From: Mycobacterium sp. 3519A
GTDB taxonomy: Bacteria; Actinomycetota; Actinomycetes; Mycobacteriales; Mycobacteriaceae
DNA: 64,000 bases
Assembly: GCF_900240945.1 (NCBI RefSeq)
Contig: NZ_OESG01000013.1
Span: 1,364,001-1,428,000, forward strand
Direction of reading: 5' to 3'
Below, one piece after another: positions 25,308 through 32,931 of the stretch; the stretch's first letter is position 1, and the number at the start of each line of letters is the position of its first letter. Made by a program: the position numbers and the translations under genes. The notes below the pieces were generated by a model that did no database searches, was not told the origin of the DNA, and was given only the letters and a program-made list of their open reading frames with translations.

Positions 25308-26738
25308 ATGAACGACCGAAGCACGCAGGCCAGCACCAGGATGGGGCAGTCGCCTCCGGTGAAATCCCCGGACAGCACGTTGGTGCCCGAGCGTCGCGGC
25401 ATCGCGCACGTCCCGGTGAGCCAGCGGTACGGAAACCCCCGCAACCAGTTCACGGTGCGCTTCGCCCCGGTGATCTATCTGGCCGGCATCTACCTCGGCG
25501 CCAGCGGCGGCCCGCTGGGGCTGGGCTTCACGGGCAGCGTCAGCGCGATCGTCCTCGCCAACATCTTGGGCTCCATCGTCACCGGGCTGTGTGCGGTGAT
25601 GGGCCCGCGGCTCGGAATGCCGCAGCTGCCGATGGGCCGGGCGCCCTTCGGATATTTCGGAAATTACCTGCCCGCGTTCCTCACGCTCCTGATGTGCATC
25701 GGCTACTACAGCGTCGGAACGGTTCTCGGCGCCAAGTCGCTTGCCGACCTGCTGCACACCCCGTACGCCGCCACAGTCGTGGTCGTCGCGGCGGTCAGCA
25801 TCCTCATCGGGATCTTCGGCTACAAGATCCTGCACACGCTGGGCAAGGTCATCACCAACGTGAGCATCGTCGTGCTCACCGTCGTCTCGGTCGTGCTCAT
25901 CTTCCGTGGCGGTGGCCCCGGCACCGCGGCCACAGTGTCCGGCACCGACTACTGGCTGGCATGGTCTGTCCTCTTCACGGCGGTTTTCGGGTACACCGCG
26001 AGCTGGGCTCCCTACGCTTCGGACTACTCCCGCTACCTGCCGGAGAACAGCAGCCCGAAGTCGATCTTCACCGCGGCCACCGCCGGTCTGTTCGCATCGA
26101 CCACATGGATGATGTGCCTGGGCGCGGGACTCATCACGCTGCTCCCCGACGGTGATGTGCTCGACACGTTCGGTCTCGCGCTACCGGACTGGCTGCGTTA
26201 CGTCGTCCTGCTCACGCTCGGGCTGTCGGCCATCCCGCACAACTCCGTCAATCTCTATAGCGGAGCGATGAATTCGTTGACGTGCGACGTGAAGTTGCCG
26301 CAGTGGGTCACCGTGACGGTCGCCGGTCTCATCGGACTCGTCATCGCCTTGGTGTTCGGCGGGGACCAGTTCCAGGCGAACTTCCTGCTCTTCCTGCACG
26401 TGCTGTCCTACTACATCACGCCATGGGTTGCGGTGCTGATCGTCGACTACTACGTCGTCCAGCGGTCAGGACGCAACACACCCGCCGTCGAGAACTACTA
26501 CACCCCGACCGGCGTGTTCGGCCGTTACAACGCGGCAGGACTCGCGGCACTCCTCGTCGGCGTGATCGTGTCAATACCGTTCATGGCCAACGATTTCTAC
26601 ACGGGGCCAGTAGGACACGCGCTCGGCGGTGCGGATCTGAGTTACTTCGTCTCGGGCATCGTGGCGGCACTGCTCTATCTCGGCATCCGTCGCCGCACCG
26701 CACCGCACGGCATGCTGCCGCCGACCAGCGTCGCTTGA
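25308..26738 (+). CDS. NCS1-family nucleobase/cation symporter
   Basis: A 476-residue polytopic membrane protein with about twelve hydrophobic segments. Family marks are the N-terminal GNPRNQFTVRFAP, LGMPQLPMGRAPFGYFGNYLPA, the SWAPYASDYSRYLP motif around residue 230 and the ALPDWLRY...NLYSGAMN region. NCS1 transporters import purines, pyrimidines, hydantoins, allantoin or thiamine-like rings. ATG 25308 is preceded by GAGGA; an upstream GTG/ATG extension is not hydrophobic. It is divergent from the diiron/reductase operon, so it probably imports the pathway substrate. Confidence 0.9.
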   Translation: MNDRSTQASTRMGQSPPVKSPDSTLVPERRGIAHVPVSQRYGNPRNQFTVRFAPVIYLAGIYLGASGGPLGLGFTGSVSAIVLANILGSIVTGLCAVMGPRLGMPQLPMGRAPFGYFGNYLPAFLTLLMCIGYYSVGTVLGAKSLADLLHTPYAATVVVVAAVSILIGIFGYKILHTLGKVITNVSIVVLTVVSVVLIFRGGGPGTAATVSGTDYWLAWSVLFTAVFGYTASWAPYASDYSRYLPENSSPKSIFTAATAGLFASTTWMMCLGAGLITLLPDGDVLDTFGLALPDWLRYVVLLTLGLSAIPHNSVNLYSGAMNSLTCDVKLPQWVTVTVAGLIGLVIALVFGGDQFQANFLLFLHVLSYYITPWVAVLIVDYYVVQRSGRNTPAVENYYTPTGVFGRYNAAGLAALLVGVIVSIPFMANDFYTGPVGHALGGADLSYFVSGIVAALLYLGIRRRTAPHGMLPPTSVA

Positions 26739-26808
26739 CCCTGCTGAGCAGTCGGCGTCGGAACGCAATGGGCTGTGCGCTCTGCGCCCTGGATTAGGGT
26801 GATCATCC

Positions 26809-27612
26809 ATGGGTGCGCTGGATGGTCGGGTCGCGTTCGTCACCGGAGGGGCCAGGGGGCAGGGCCGCGCACATGCGTTGGCGCTGGCCGCCGAGGGCGC
26901 CGACGTCGTCATCGCCGACGCGCCAGCCCCGATGACTGATCTGACGTATCCGCTCGGCACCGAGGACGATCTTCGTGACACCGCCAAGCAAGTGGAAGGG
27001 CTTGGCGGCGTTTGTCTTCCACTGGCGGCCGATGTGCGCGACCCCGCCGCGGTCGCCGCAGCCGTCGAGGAGACGGTGAACCGGTTCGGCAGTCTCGACA
27101 TCGTGGTGGCCAACGCCGGGATCGTCAGCACCGGGCCGCTGGAAGAGGTCACCGACGTGATCTGGCGCCAGCTGGTGGACACCAACCTGACGGGCGCCTT
27201 CCACACGCTGCGCGCCGCGATCCCGGTGATGCGACGGCAGCGGTTCGGCCGCATCGTCGTCACGTCGTCGATGGGTGGCCGGATGGGCATTCCGGAACTG
27301 GCGGCCTACAACGCCACGAAGTGGGGCGTCATCGGGCTCGCCAAGTCGGTGGCCCTGGAGGTCGCCAAGGAGGGCATCACGGTCAACGTCATCTGCCCGA
27401 CCACGGTGCACACCCCGATGGTGCAGCCAGTGGGCGGCGACGACGTTCCCGACGATCTGGTCCGCCGGATGATGAAGGGAAACCCGATCCCTGCGCCATG
27501 GATCGAACCCGAGGATGTCAGCCGCGGACTGATGTACCTCGTCACGGATCCCGGCGTGATCACCGGCAGCGTGCTGGAGATCGGCCTCGGCGGCAGCGCC
27601 AGAATCCACTGA
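26809..27612 (+). CDS. Mycofactocin-coupled SDR oxidoreductase
   Basis: A 267-residue short-chain dehydrogenase. The nucleotide motif is TGGARGQGRAHA and the catalytic residues are in SSMGG...YNATKWG (Tyr and Lys about residues 165-169). The GQGR variant and the inserted segment LTYPLGTEDDLRDTAKQVE, about residues 44-62, are hallmarks of mycofactocin-associated SDRs, which hold NAD tightly and need mycofactocin as external acceptor. The alcohol substrate is unknown. It stands 70 nt after the permease gene and abuts the convergent rnhA. Confidence 0.88.
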   Translation: MGALDGRVAFVTGGARGQGRAHALALAAEGADVVIADAPAPMTDLTYPLGTEDDLRDTAKQVEGLGGVCLPLAADVRDPAAVAAAVEETVNRFGSLDIVVANAGIVSTGPLEEVTDVIWRQLVDTNLTGAFHTLRAAIPVMRRQRFGRIVVTSSMGGRMGIPELAAYNATKWGVIGLAKSVALEVAKEGITVNVICPTTVHTPMVQPVGGDDVPDDLVRRMMKGNPIPAPWIEPEDVSRGLMYLVTDPGVITGSVLEIGLGGSARIH

Positions 27613-28080
27613 TCACTTGGTCGCCAACAGGGCGATCGCTTCCTGCATACCCCGTGACGCCAGCCTGTCGGCGAGTTCGTTGTCCGCGACCCCCGCGTGA
27701 CCCTTGACCCAGAACCACTCGACGCGATGCAGCGCGCAGGCCGCTTGCAGCCGCTGCCACAGGTCGACGTTCTTCACCGGTTGTTTGGCGGCGGTCTGCC
27801 AGCCGCTGCGCTCCCAGCCGCGTACCCACTTGGTGATGCCGTTGCGGACATACGTGCTGTCCGTGTAGAGGTGCACCGACACCGGCCGGGTCAGCGCCTC
27901 CAGCGCCATGATCGGCGCGGTCAGTTCCATCCGGTTGTTGCTCGTCGTGTCGGACTCGCCGCCGAACATCTCGCGCACGTGGTGCCGGTGGCGCAGCACC
28001 GCGCCCCAGCCGCCGGGCCCTGGGTTGGGTCTGCAGCCGCCGTCGGTGTGAATGACCACGACGTCCTCGGGCTCGGTCAT
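27613..28080 (-). CDS. rnhA: Ribonuclease HI
   Basis: A 155-residue RNase HI of normal length. The four catalytic acidic residues are in [16 protein letters not shown] (Asp), NNRMELTA (Glu), YTDSTYV (Asp) and [10 protein letters not shown] (Asp), with the conserved VKGHAG loop. It cleaves RNA in RNA-DNA hybrids. ATG 28080 is the first methionine before the conserved HTDGG. The gene is a housekeeping island between accessory genes; its stop abuts that of the SDR gene. Confidence 0.95.
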   Translation of the reverse strand: MTEPEDVVVIHTDGGCRPNPGPGGWGAVLRHRHHVREMFGGESDTTSNNRMELTAPIMALEALTRPVSVHLYTDSTYVRNGITKWVRGWERSGWQTAAKQPVKNVDLWQRLQAACALHRVEWFWVKGHAGVADNELADRLASRGMQEAIALLATK

Positions 28081-28161
28081 GCGCTGAGGATAGGCACGTC
28101 GTCGGACGACGGTGCTGCGACTCGCGGAGCACCGCCTGGGCGGAGCGGTAGATTGCCACGC

Positions 28162-28968
28162 GTGAGCGAAGACAGAGTGCGTGTGCAGATCGGGTCCGAC
28201 GGCGTCGCGACGGTGACCATGGTGCGTTCGGACAAGCACAACGCGCTCGACCGGGCGATGTTCGAAGGGTTGGTGGCCGCCGCTGAGCAGGTGGCGGGCG
28301 ATGCGTCCGTGCGCGCGGTCGTGCTGCACGGTGAGGGCAAGAGCTTCTGCTCCGGCCTGGACGTCGCGAGTTTCATGTCCGGTGAAGGGGGCACCGGCGT
28401 CCTGTTGAGCCGCGACGAGGGTCGGGTAGCCAACCTCGCGCAACGCGTGGCCTACGACTGGTCGCTGGTGCCGGCGCCGGTGATCGCCGCGATCCACGGC
28501 AACTGCTTCGGCGGCGGTCTGCAGATCGCGCTGGGCGCCGACATCCGGATCGCGGCGCCGGACGCCAAGCTGTCCGTCATGGAGGTCAAGTGGGGACTGG
28601 TGCCGGACATGGGCATCACGCAGACACTGCCGCGGCTGGTCCCGATCGACGTCGCCAAGGAGTTGACGTTCACCGGCCGCATCGTCTCCGGCAGCGAGGG
28701 TTCCGACCTCGGGCTGGTCACCAGGACCGCCGACGATCCGTTGGCCGCCGCACTGACACTGGCGCAGGAGATCTCGCAGAAGTCCCCGGACGCGGTCCGC
28801 GCGGCCAAGCGCCTGTACGACCAGACATGGGTCAGCGATGACGCCGCGGCGGCGCTGGCACTGGAAAGCCAGTTGCAGACCGCGCTGATCGGCAAGCCCA
28901 ACCAGATCGCGGCCGTCGTCGCCGGAATGTCAGGGGAGCGGCCCACTTTCGTCGACCCGAGCTCCTAG
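28162..28968 (+). CDS. Enoyl-CoA hydratase/isomerase family protein
   Basis: A 268-residue crotonase. The CoA/oxyanion motifs are [13 protein letters not shown] (about residues 61-73) and [21 protein letters not shown] (about 112-131, with IHG omitted); KWGLVPDMG follows. The acyl substrate is unknown. GTG 28162 gives the normal N-terminus and may be leaderless. The stop TAG overlaps the stop of the convergent membrane protein in a shared CTAG. Confidence 0.9.
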   Translation: MSEDRVRVQIGSDGVATVTMVRSDKHNALDRAMFEGLVAAAEQVAGDASVRAVVLHGEGKSFCSGLDVASFMSGEGGTGVLLSRDEGRVANLAQRVAYDWSLVPAPVIAAIHGNCFGGGLQIALGADIRIAAPDAKLSVMEVKWGLVPDMGITQTLPRLVPIDVAKELTFTGRIVSGSEGSDLGLVTRTADDPLAAALTLAQEISQKSPDAVRAAKRLYDQTWVSDDAAAALALESQLQTALIGKPNQIAAVVAGMSGERPTFVDPSS

Positions 28969-29384
28969 CGCTTCAGGCGCCGTCTCAAGCTGGCGCTGCG
29001 CAGCATCCGGATCGCCAAGTTCGTCGACGTGAACATCGGGATCACGCCCAGAAACGTGCGTTCGGACGGGGTGGCGCCGTGCAGGTACTCCAGGCTGCCG
29101 AAGACGTAGAAGCAGCCGATGCTGAATATCGTCGCGGGAATGCACAGCGCCATCCACGATCCGCGATCCGAAACCGCCTGCCGCGCAACGACCAACTCCT
29201 GCTCGGTCAACGGTTCACCCTTGCGTACCTTGCGCAGCACCGCGGGCACGCCCCCGACCTGCTCACTGATCGGAAGCGTCGGTCGGCGGACCAGTCGCAT
29301 CACGAACACGGACGCAATGGCCGCGAAAAACACCACAGCCGCCAGCGAGACCATCGTCAACACCGCCCACAAGCCGAGAGTCAT
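28965..29384 (-). CDS. Small membrane protein co-translated with MmpL
   Basis: A 139-residue protein with an N-terminal membrane helix (about residues 3-27), a basic cytoplasmic middle (RKVRKGEPLTEQELVVARQ) and one or two further hydrophobic segments (about 75-110), ending in a basic tail RRRLKR. ATG 29384 overlaps the mmpL stop by 4 nt, so it is the third gene of an mmpS-mmpL operon. I do not recognise the family. An accessory subunit of the MmpL transporter is the simplest idea. Confidence 0.7.
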   Translation of the reverse strand: MTLGLWAVLTMVSLAAVVFFAAIASVFVMRLVRRPTLPISEQVGGVPAVLRKVRKGEPLTEQELVVARQAVSDRGSWMALCIPATIFSIGCFYVFGSLEYLHGATPSERTFLGVIPMFTSTNLAIRMLRSASLRRRLKR

Positions 29385-32215
29385 TGCTGCACTCCGACTT
29401 TCGATGACTGTCGGAGCGGGCGAGACCGCACCAGCGTCGGCCACCAGAACCACGGCCCCAGGATCCGCAGGATGCACGGCACGATGAACGAACGCACGAT
29501 CAGCGTGTCGAGGAGCAGGCCGATGCACACGGTGGTGCCGACCTGACCGATGGTCCGCAGATCGCTGGTCAGCATCGCCAGCATGGTGAAGGCGAACACC
29601 AGGCCCGCCGACGTCACCACGCCGCCAGTGCTTCCCAGCGCGCGGATGAGTCCGGTGTGGATGCCTGCACCCAATTCTTCTTTCACCCGCGCGATCAACA
29701 GCAGGTTGTAGTCCGAACCGACCGCCACCAGGATGATGAACGTGATCGGCAGCACCAGCCAGTGCAGGTGCAGTCCGACCAGGTGCTGCCACACCAGAAT
29801 CGACAGACCGAAGGCGCCGGCGAACGAGAACGCCACCGTGCCGGGAATGACCAGCGCGGCGATCAGGCTTCGGGTGATGAACAGCATGATCAGGAAGATC
29901 AGGATGAACGCGGCGATCGCCACGATGAGCAGATCCGACGCGGCGTACTGCTTGATGTCTTTGTTGTTGGAGCCCGCGCCCCCGATGTAGATCCGCGCGC
30001 CCGCCAACGACGTCTCTTTCAGCGCGATCTGGATGGCTTGCGGAAAGGCGTCGACGTGTTCGATGCCCTCGGGGCCCATCGCGTTGCCCTCGTGGGTGAC
30101 GATGAAGCGGGCCGCCTTGCCGTCCGGCGACATCAGCAGTTGCATACCGGTTTTGACGTCGTCGTTGTCGAACGCCTCTCGCGGCATGTAGAAGAAGTCG
30201 TCGCTGCGGGACTTGTCGAAATCGTTGCCGACGTTGATCAGGTCGTCGTAGGTCTGGTCGGTCTGCGTGGACTGCAGGTGCGCCGGCCCGTACGAGTTGA
30301 CGATGACGGCTTGCAGCGCCTGCGTATCGTCTCGCATGATCTTCAGTTGCGTGGTCAACTGGGGCAGCAGCGCGTCGACGGCCTGAAGATCGGTGACGGT
30401 GTGGGCGATCTCGACGTCAAGGGCGTCGATGCCGTCGAGTCCGTCGAACAGCGACCGGAACGCCCAACATATCGGGATGTCGAAACAGTGTGGCTCCCAA
30501 TAGAAATAGTTTTTCAGCGGCCGAATGAAGTCGTCGAGATTCGAGATGTCGTCGTTGATCATGTCGGTGACCTGTTGCAGGTTCTCCGCGGTCAGCACCG
30601 TGGCGTGCAGGTCGTCCGACAGTTTCTGGGTCAGGTCGATGGTTTGGCCGAGCACCTCGATGGTGTGCGCCTGGATCTGCGCCTGCTCGTCGGTGTCGGC
30701 GTTCTGCTCTTGGTTGAACGGCAGTTGTTGACCGCTTCCGCTGCCCTGCGTGGTGAACAGGTAGGGGATGGTGGCGCGGTCGAGTGGTCGGCCAAGGGGC
30801 CTGGTGATGCTCTGCACCATGGCGACACCCGGTACTCGGATGAGGGCCTTGGCCACCCGGTCGAGGGAGATGAAATCCGCCGAGTTGCGCATGTCGTGAT
30901 CCGACTCGACCATCAGCATCTCGCTGAACAGCTTGCTCGGCGGGAAGTGCCGGTCCGACGCTTGAAAGCCTTGATTGGCAAGGCCGTTCGTCGGCTGATA
31001 CTGACGGTCGTCGTAGTTCACCTGATACGACGGCACGAAGATGGCCCCGAGCAGGACGACGGTGCAACTGGCCACCAGTATCGGCACCGGCCAGCGCACC
31101 ACGCTGGCCGCGATCCGGCGGTACAGGTGCCCCCTCGCCGCGCGTTTCGGGTCGAAGAGCCCGAAGATGCTCCCCACCGTCAGGATGGCGGGCCCCAACG
31201 TCAGCGCCGCCGAGATGGTCAGCAGCATCCCGATCGCGACCGCAGGGCCCATCGTGTGGAAGTAGTCGAGTCGCGCGAAACTCAGGCAGAAACCGGCGCC
31301 CGCGATGGTCAGACCCGACCCGATGATGATCGGGGAGACGCCCCGAAAGGCGGTGTAGTACGCCTCTTCTCGAGTCTCGCCGGCCTGCCGGGCTTCGTGG
31401 TAGCGGCCCAGCAGGAAGATGCCGTAATCGGTGCCTGCGCCCAGCGTCAGTGAGACGACCATGTTGATAGCGAACGACGAGAGCGGGATGACGCCGAAAT
31501 GCCCCAACGTCGCGACCACGCCCTTGGCGATCAGCATCTCGAACAGCACGCTGGCCAGCGGCACCAGCAGCGTGCTCACCGAGCGGTAGACGAGCAGCAG
31601 CATGAATGTGATCAGAAAAATCGTGACGATCGTGATGTTGTTCAGGCTGGCGTTGGCGATCGACAGCGTGTCCGACGCCAACGGTGCCGCGCCGCTGACA
31701 TAGACCTTCAGCCCCGGCGGCGGTGTGTCGTTCGCGATGATGTGCCGGACGGCGTCGACAGACCTGTTCGCCTCGATCTGCCCGATATCCCCGGCCAGGC
31801 GCAGCAGCACGTAGGTGGCCTTGCCGTCGACGCTCTGCGCGCCCGCAGCGGTTATCGGCTTGCCCCACAAGTCCATTACGTACTGCACATGCTGCGTGTC
31901 GTTCTTCAACCGCCGCATCAGGTCGTCGTAGTACTGGTGGTCCTTCTCGTCCAACGGCCTGTCGGCTTCCAACACGACCATGGTCAGGCTGGTCGAGGTG
32001 GACTCCTGGAACTTCTCGCCGATGTGCAGCATCGCCACCTGTGACGGCGCGTAGGTCGGAATCATCGGGCCCGCGAGTTCGGCGGCCACGTCTTCCACCT
32101 TCGGGATGAAGGTGTTCGTCGAGACGGCGACCAGGCCCCAGAAGACGATGATGGGAATGGCGAGAAGTCGAACCGTGCGTGCGAAGACAGGTCGACCGGC
32201 GCGGTGTTCGCTCAC
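29381..32215 (-). CDS. MmpL-family RND lipid transporter (MmpS-coupled)
   Basis: A 944-residue RND transporter with about twelve membrane helices and two large extracytoplasmic domains (residues ~35-190 and ~420-730). The proton-relay Asp-Tyr pairs are in GAGTDYGIFLLGRYHEAR (helix 4) and AVGSDYNLLLIAR (helix 10). A Cys pair near residues 590-600 lies in the second loop. Pairing with an mmpS immediately upstream places it with the MmpL4-like group that exports glycopeptidolipids, siderophores or drugs. Substrate unknown. It overlaps both neighbours by 4 nt. Confidence 0.92.
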   Translation of the reverse strand: MSEHRAGRPVFARTVRLLAIPIIVFWGLVAVSTNTFIPKVEDVAAELAGPMIPTYAPSQVAMLHIGEKFQESTSTSLTMVVLEADRPLDEKDHQYYDDLMRRLKNDTQHVQYVMDLWGKPITAAGAQSVDGKATYVLLRLAGDIGQIEANRSVDAVRHIIANDTPPPGLKVYVSGAAPLASDTLSIANASLNNITIVTIFLITFMLLLVYRSVSTLLVPLASVLFEMLIAKGVVATLGHFGVIPLSSFAINMVVSLTLGAGTDYGIFLLGRYHEARQAGETREEAYYTAFRGVSPIIIGSGLTIAGAGFCLSFARLDYFHTMGPAVAIGMLLTISAALTLGPAILTVGSIFGLFDPKRAARGHLYRRIAASVVRWPVPILVASCTVVLLGAIFVPSYQVNYDDRQYQPTNGLANQGFQASDRHFPPSKLFSEMLMVESDHDMRNSADFISLDRVAKALIRVPGVAMVQSITRPLGRPLDRATIPYLFTTQGSGSGQQLPFNQEQNADTDEQAQIQAHTIEVLGQTIDLTQKLSDDLHATVLTAENLQQVTDMINDDISNLDDFIRPLKNYFYWEPHCFDIPICWAFRSLFDGLDGIDALDVEIAHTVTDLQAVDALLPQLTTQLKIMRDDTQALQAVIVNSYGPAHLQSTQTDQTYDDLINVGNDFDKSRSDDFFYMPREAFDNDDVKTGMQLLMSPDGKAARFIVTHEGNAMGPEGIEHVDAFPQAIQIALKETSLAGARIYIGGAGSNNKDIKQYAASDLLIVAIAAFILIFLIMLFITRSLIAALVIPGTVAFSFAGAFGLSILVWQHLVGLHLHWLVLPITFIILVAVGSDYNLLLIARVKEELGAGIHTGLIRALGSTGGVVTSAGLVFAFTMLAMLTSDLRTIGQVGTTVCIGLLLDTLIVRSFIVPCILRILGPWFWWPTLVRSRPLRQSSKVGVQQ

Positions 32216-32655
32216 GCCGATTTCACTCGGCAGGTGACGTCGGCGTCCTGACGCGTCGCCGACTGTTCGTCGCGGACAACACCATTCACCAGCATCCGGC
32301 AGTGCACCTCACCTCCGTGCACCTGCGCCGAAATGCTGCCGGAGACGACGGTGAGCGTGGTGGTTTCGGTATGCGACCACGGCAGCGACGCGAGGTCGAC
32401 CTTGTGCGGATGTCCGTCGATGTCGACGTAGGAGAGCATCCCTGTGTCGCCGAGGTCGCCGTCCAGTTCGTAGGTCAGTTGTTTGGGCACGAACTCTTCT
32501 GGCGCCTGCGGGCCGTTGACCGCCAGCACAGGCCCAGGGGCAGACGCCTGATGCACCTTCCACATGCACAGCGCACCCACCAAGACGGCGACGACGGCCA
32601 CCGACGGTAGCCAGACTCGCGCCAGCACGGTTCTCCCGACGGAACGAGGGCTCAC
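32212..32655 (-). CDS. MmpS-family transport accessory protein
   Basis: A 147-residue protein with a single N-terminal membrane helix (about residues 14-33) and a periplasmic beta-rich domain with two cysteines (about 116 and 140) in the positions usual for MmpS proteins. It assists the MmpL encoded directly downstream (4-nt overlap). It is the first gene of the operon; the inverted repeat at 32738-32758 lies 83 nt upstream. Confidence 0.9.
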   Translation of the reverse strand: MSPRSVGRTVLARVWLPSVAVVAVLVGALCMWKVHQASAPGPVLAVNGPQAPEEFVPKQLTYELDGDLGDTGMLSYVDIDGHPHKVDLASLPWSHTETTTLTVVSGSISAQVHGGEVHCRMLVNGVVRDEQSATRQDADVTCRVKSA

Positions 32656-32737
32656 TGAATCACCTTTCGAAATCCGCTACCCAGGCTGCGTTTCTCGCTC
32701 GATCTCCGGCATTCGCGCGCGGCGGCGAGTGTGGCTG

Positions 32738-32758
32738 TATATCAACAAGATTGATATA
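32738..32758. promoter_or_regulatory. Inverted repeat upstream of mmpS, candidate repressor operator
   Basis: TATATCAA and TTGATATA form a perfect 8-bp inverted repeat around a 5-nt spacer (CAAGA). It is a conspicuous AT-rich island in a 276-nt GC-rich gap between divergent mmpS (start 32655) and a kinase gene (32932). Size and symmetry suit a TetR- or MarR-type dimer, which control many mmpS-mmpL operons. No regulator gene is adjacent. Apart from this I see nothing else in the gap. Confidence 0.55.
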
Positions 32759-32931
32759 GCGCCGTAGAAACGCTACCAGGAACCAGTCAGAAAACGAACC
32801 GCGCTCACAGCGTCAACGCCATCCGGCCGGCCTGTCAGCAGCGGCGAGGGGCCAAGCTGTCAGTCTGCTGGGAATTTCGGTGCACCACGGATCTGCTGCC
32901 AGTTAAGGCCACTGCCTTTTATGGTTAGCCG

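Noticed and set aside
29657..31453. Plus-strand open frame of 598 codons
   Set aside because: It is antisense to the mmpL gene and reads as His/Arg/Val-rich shadow sequence without domains.
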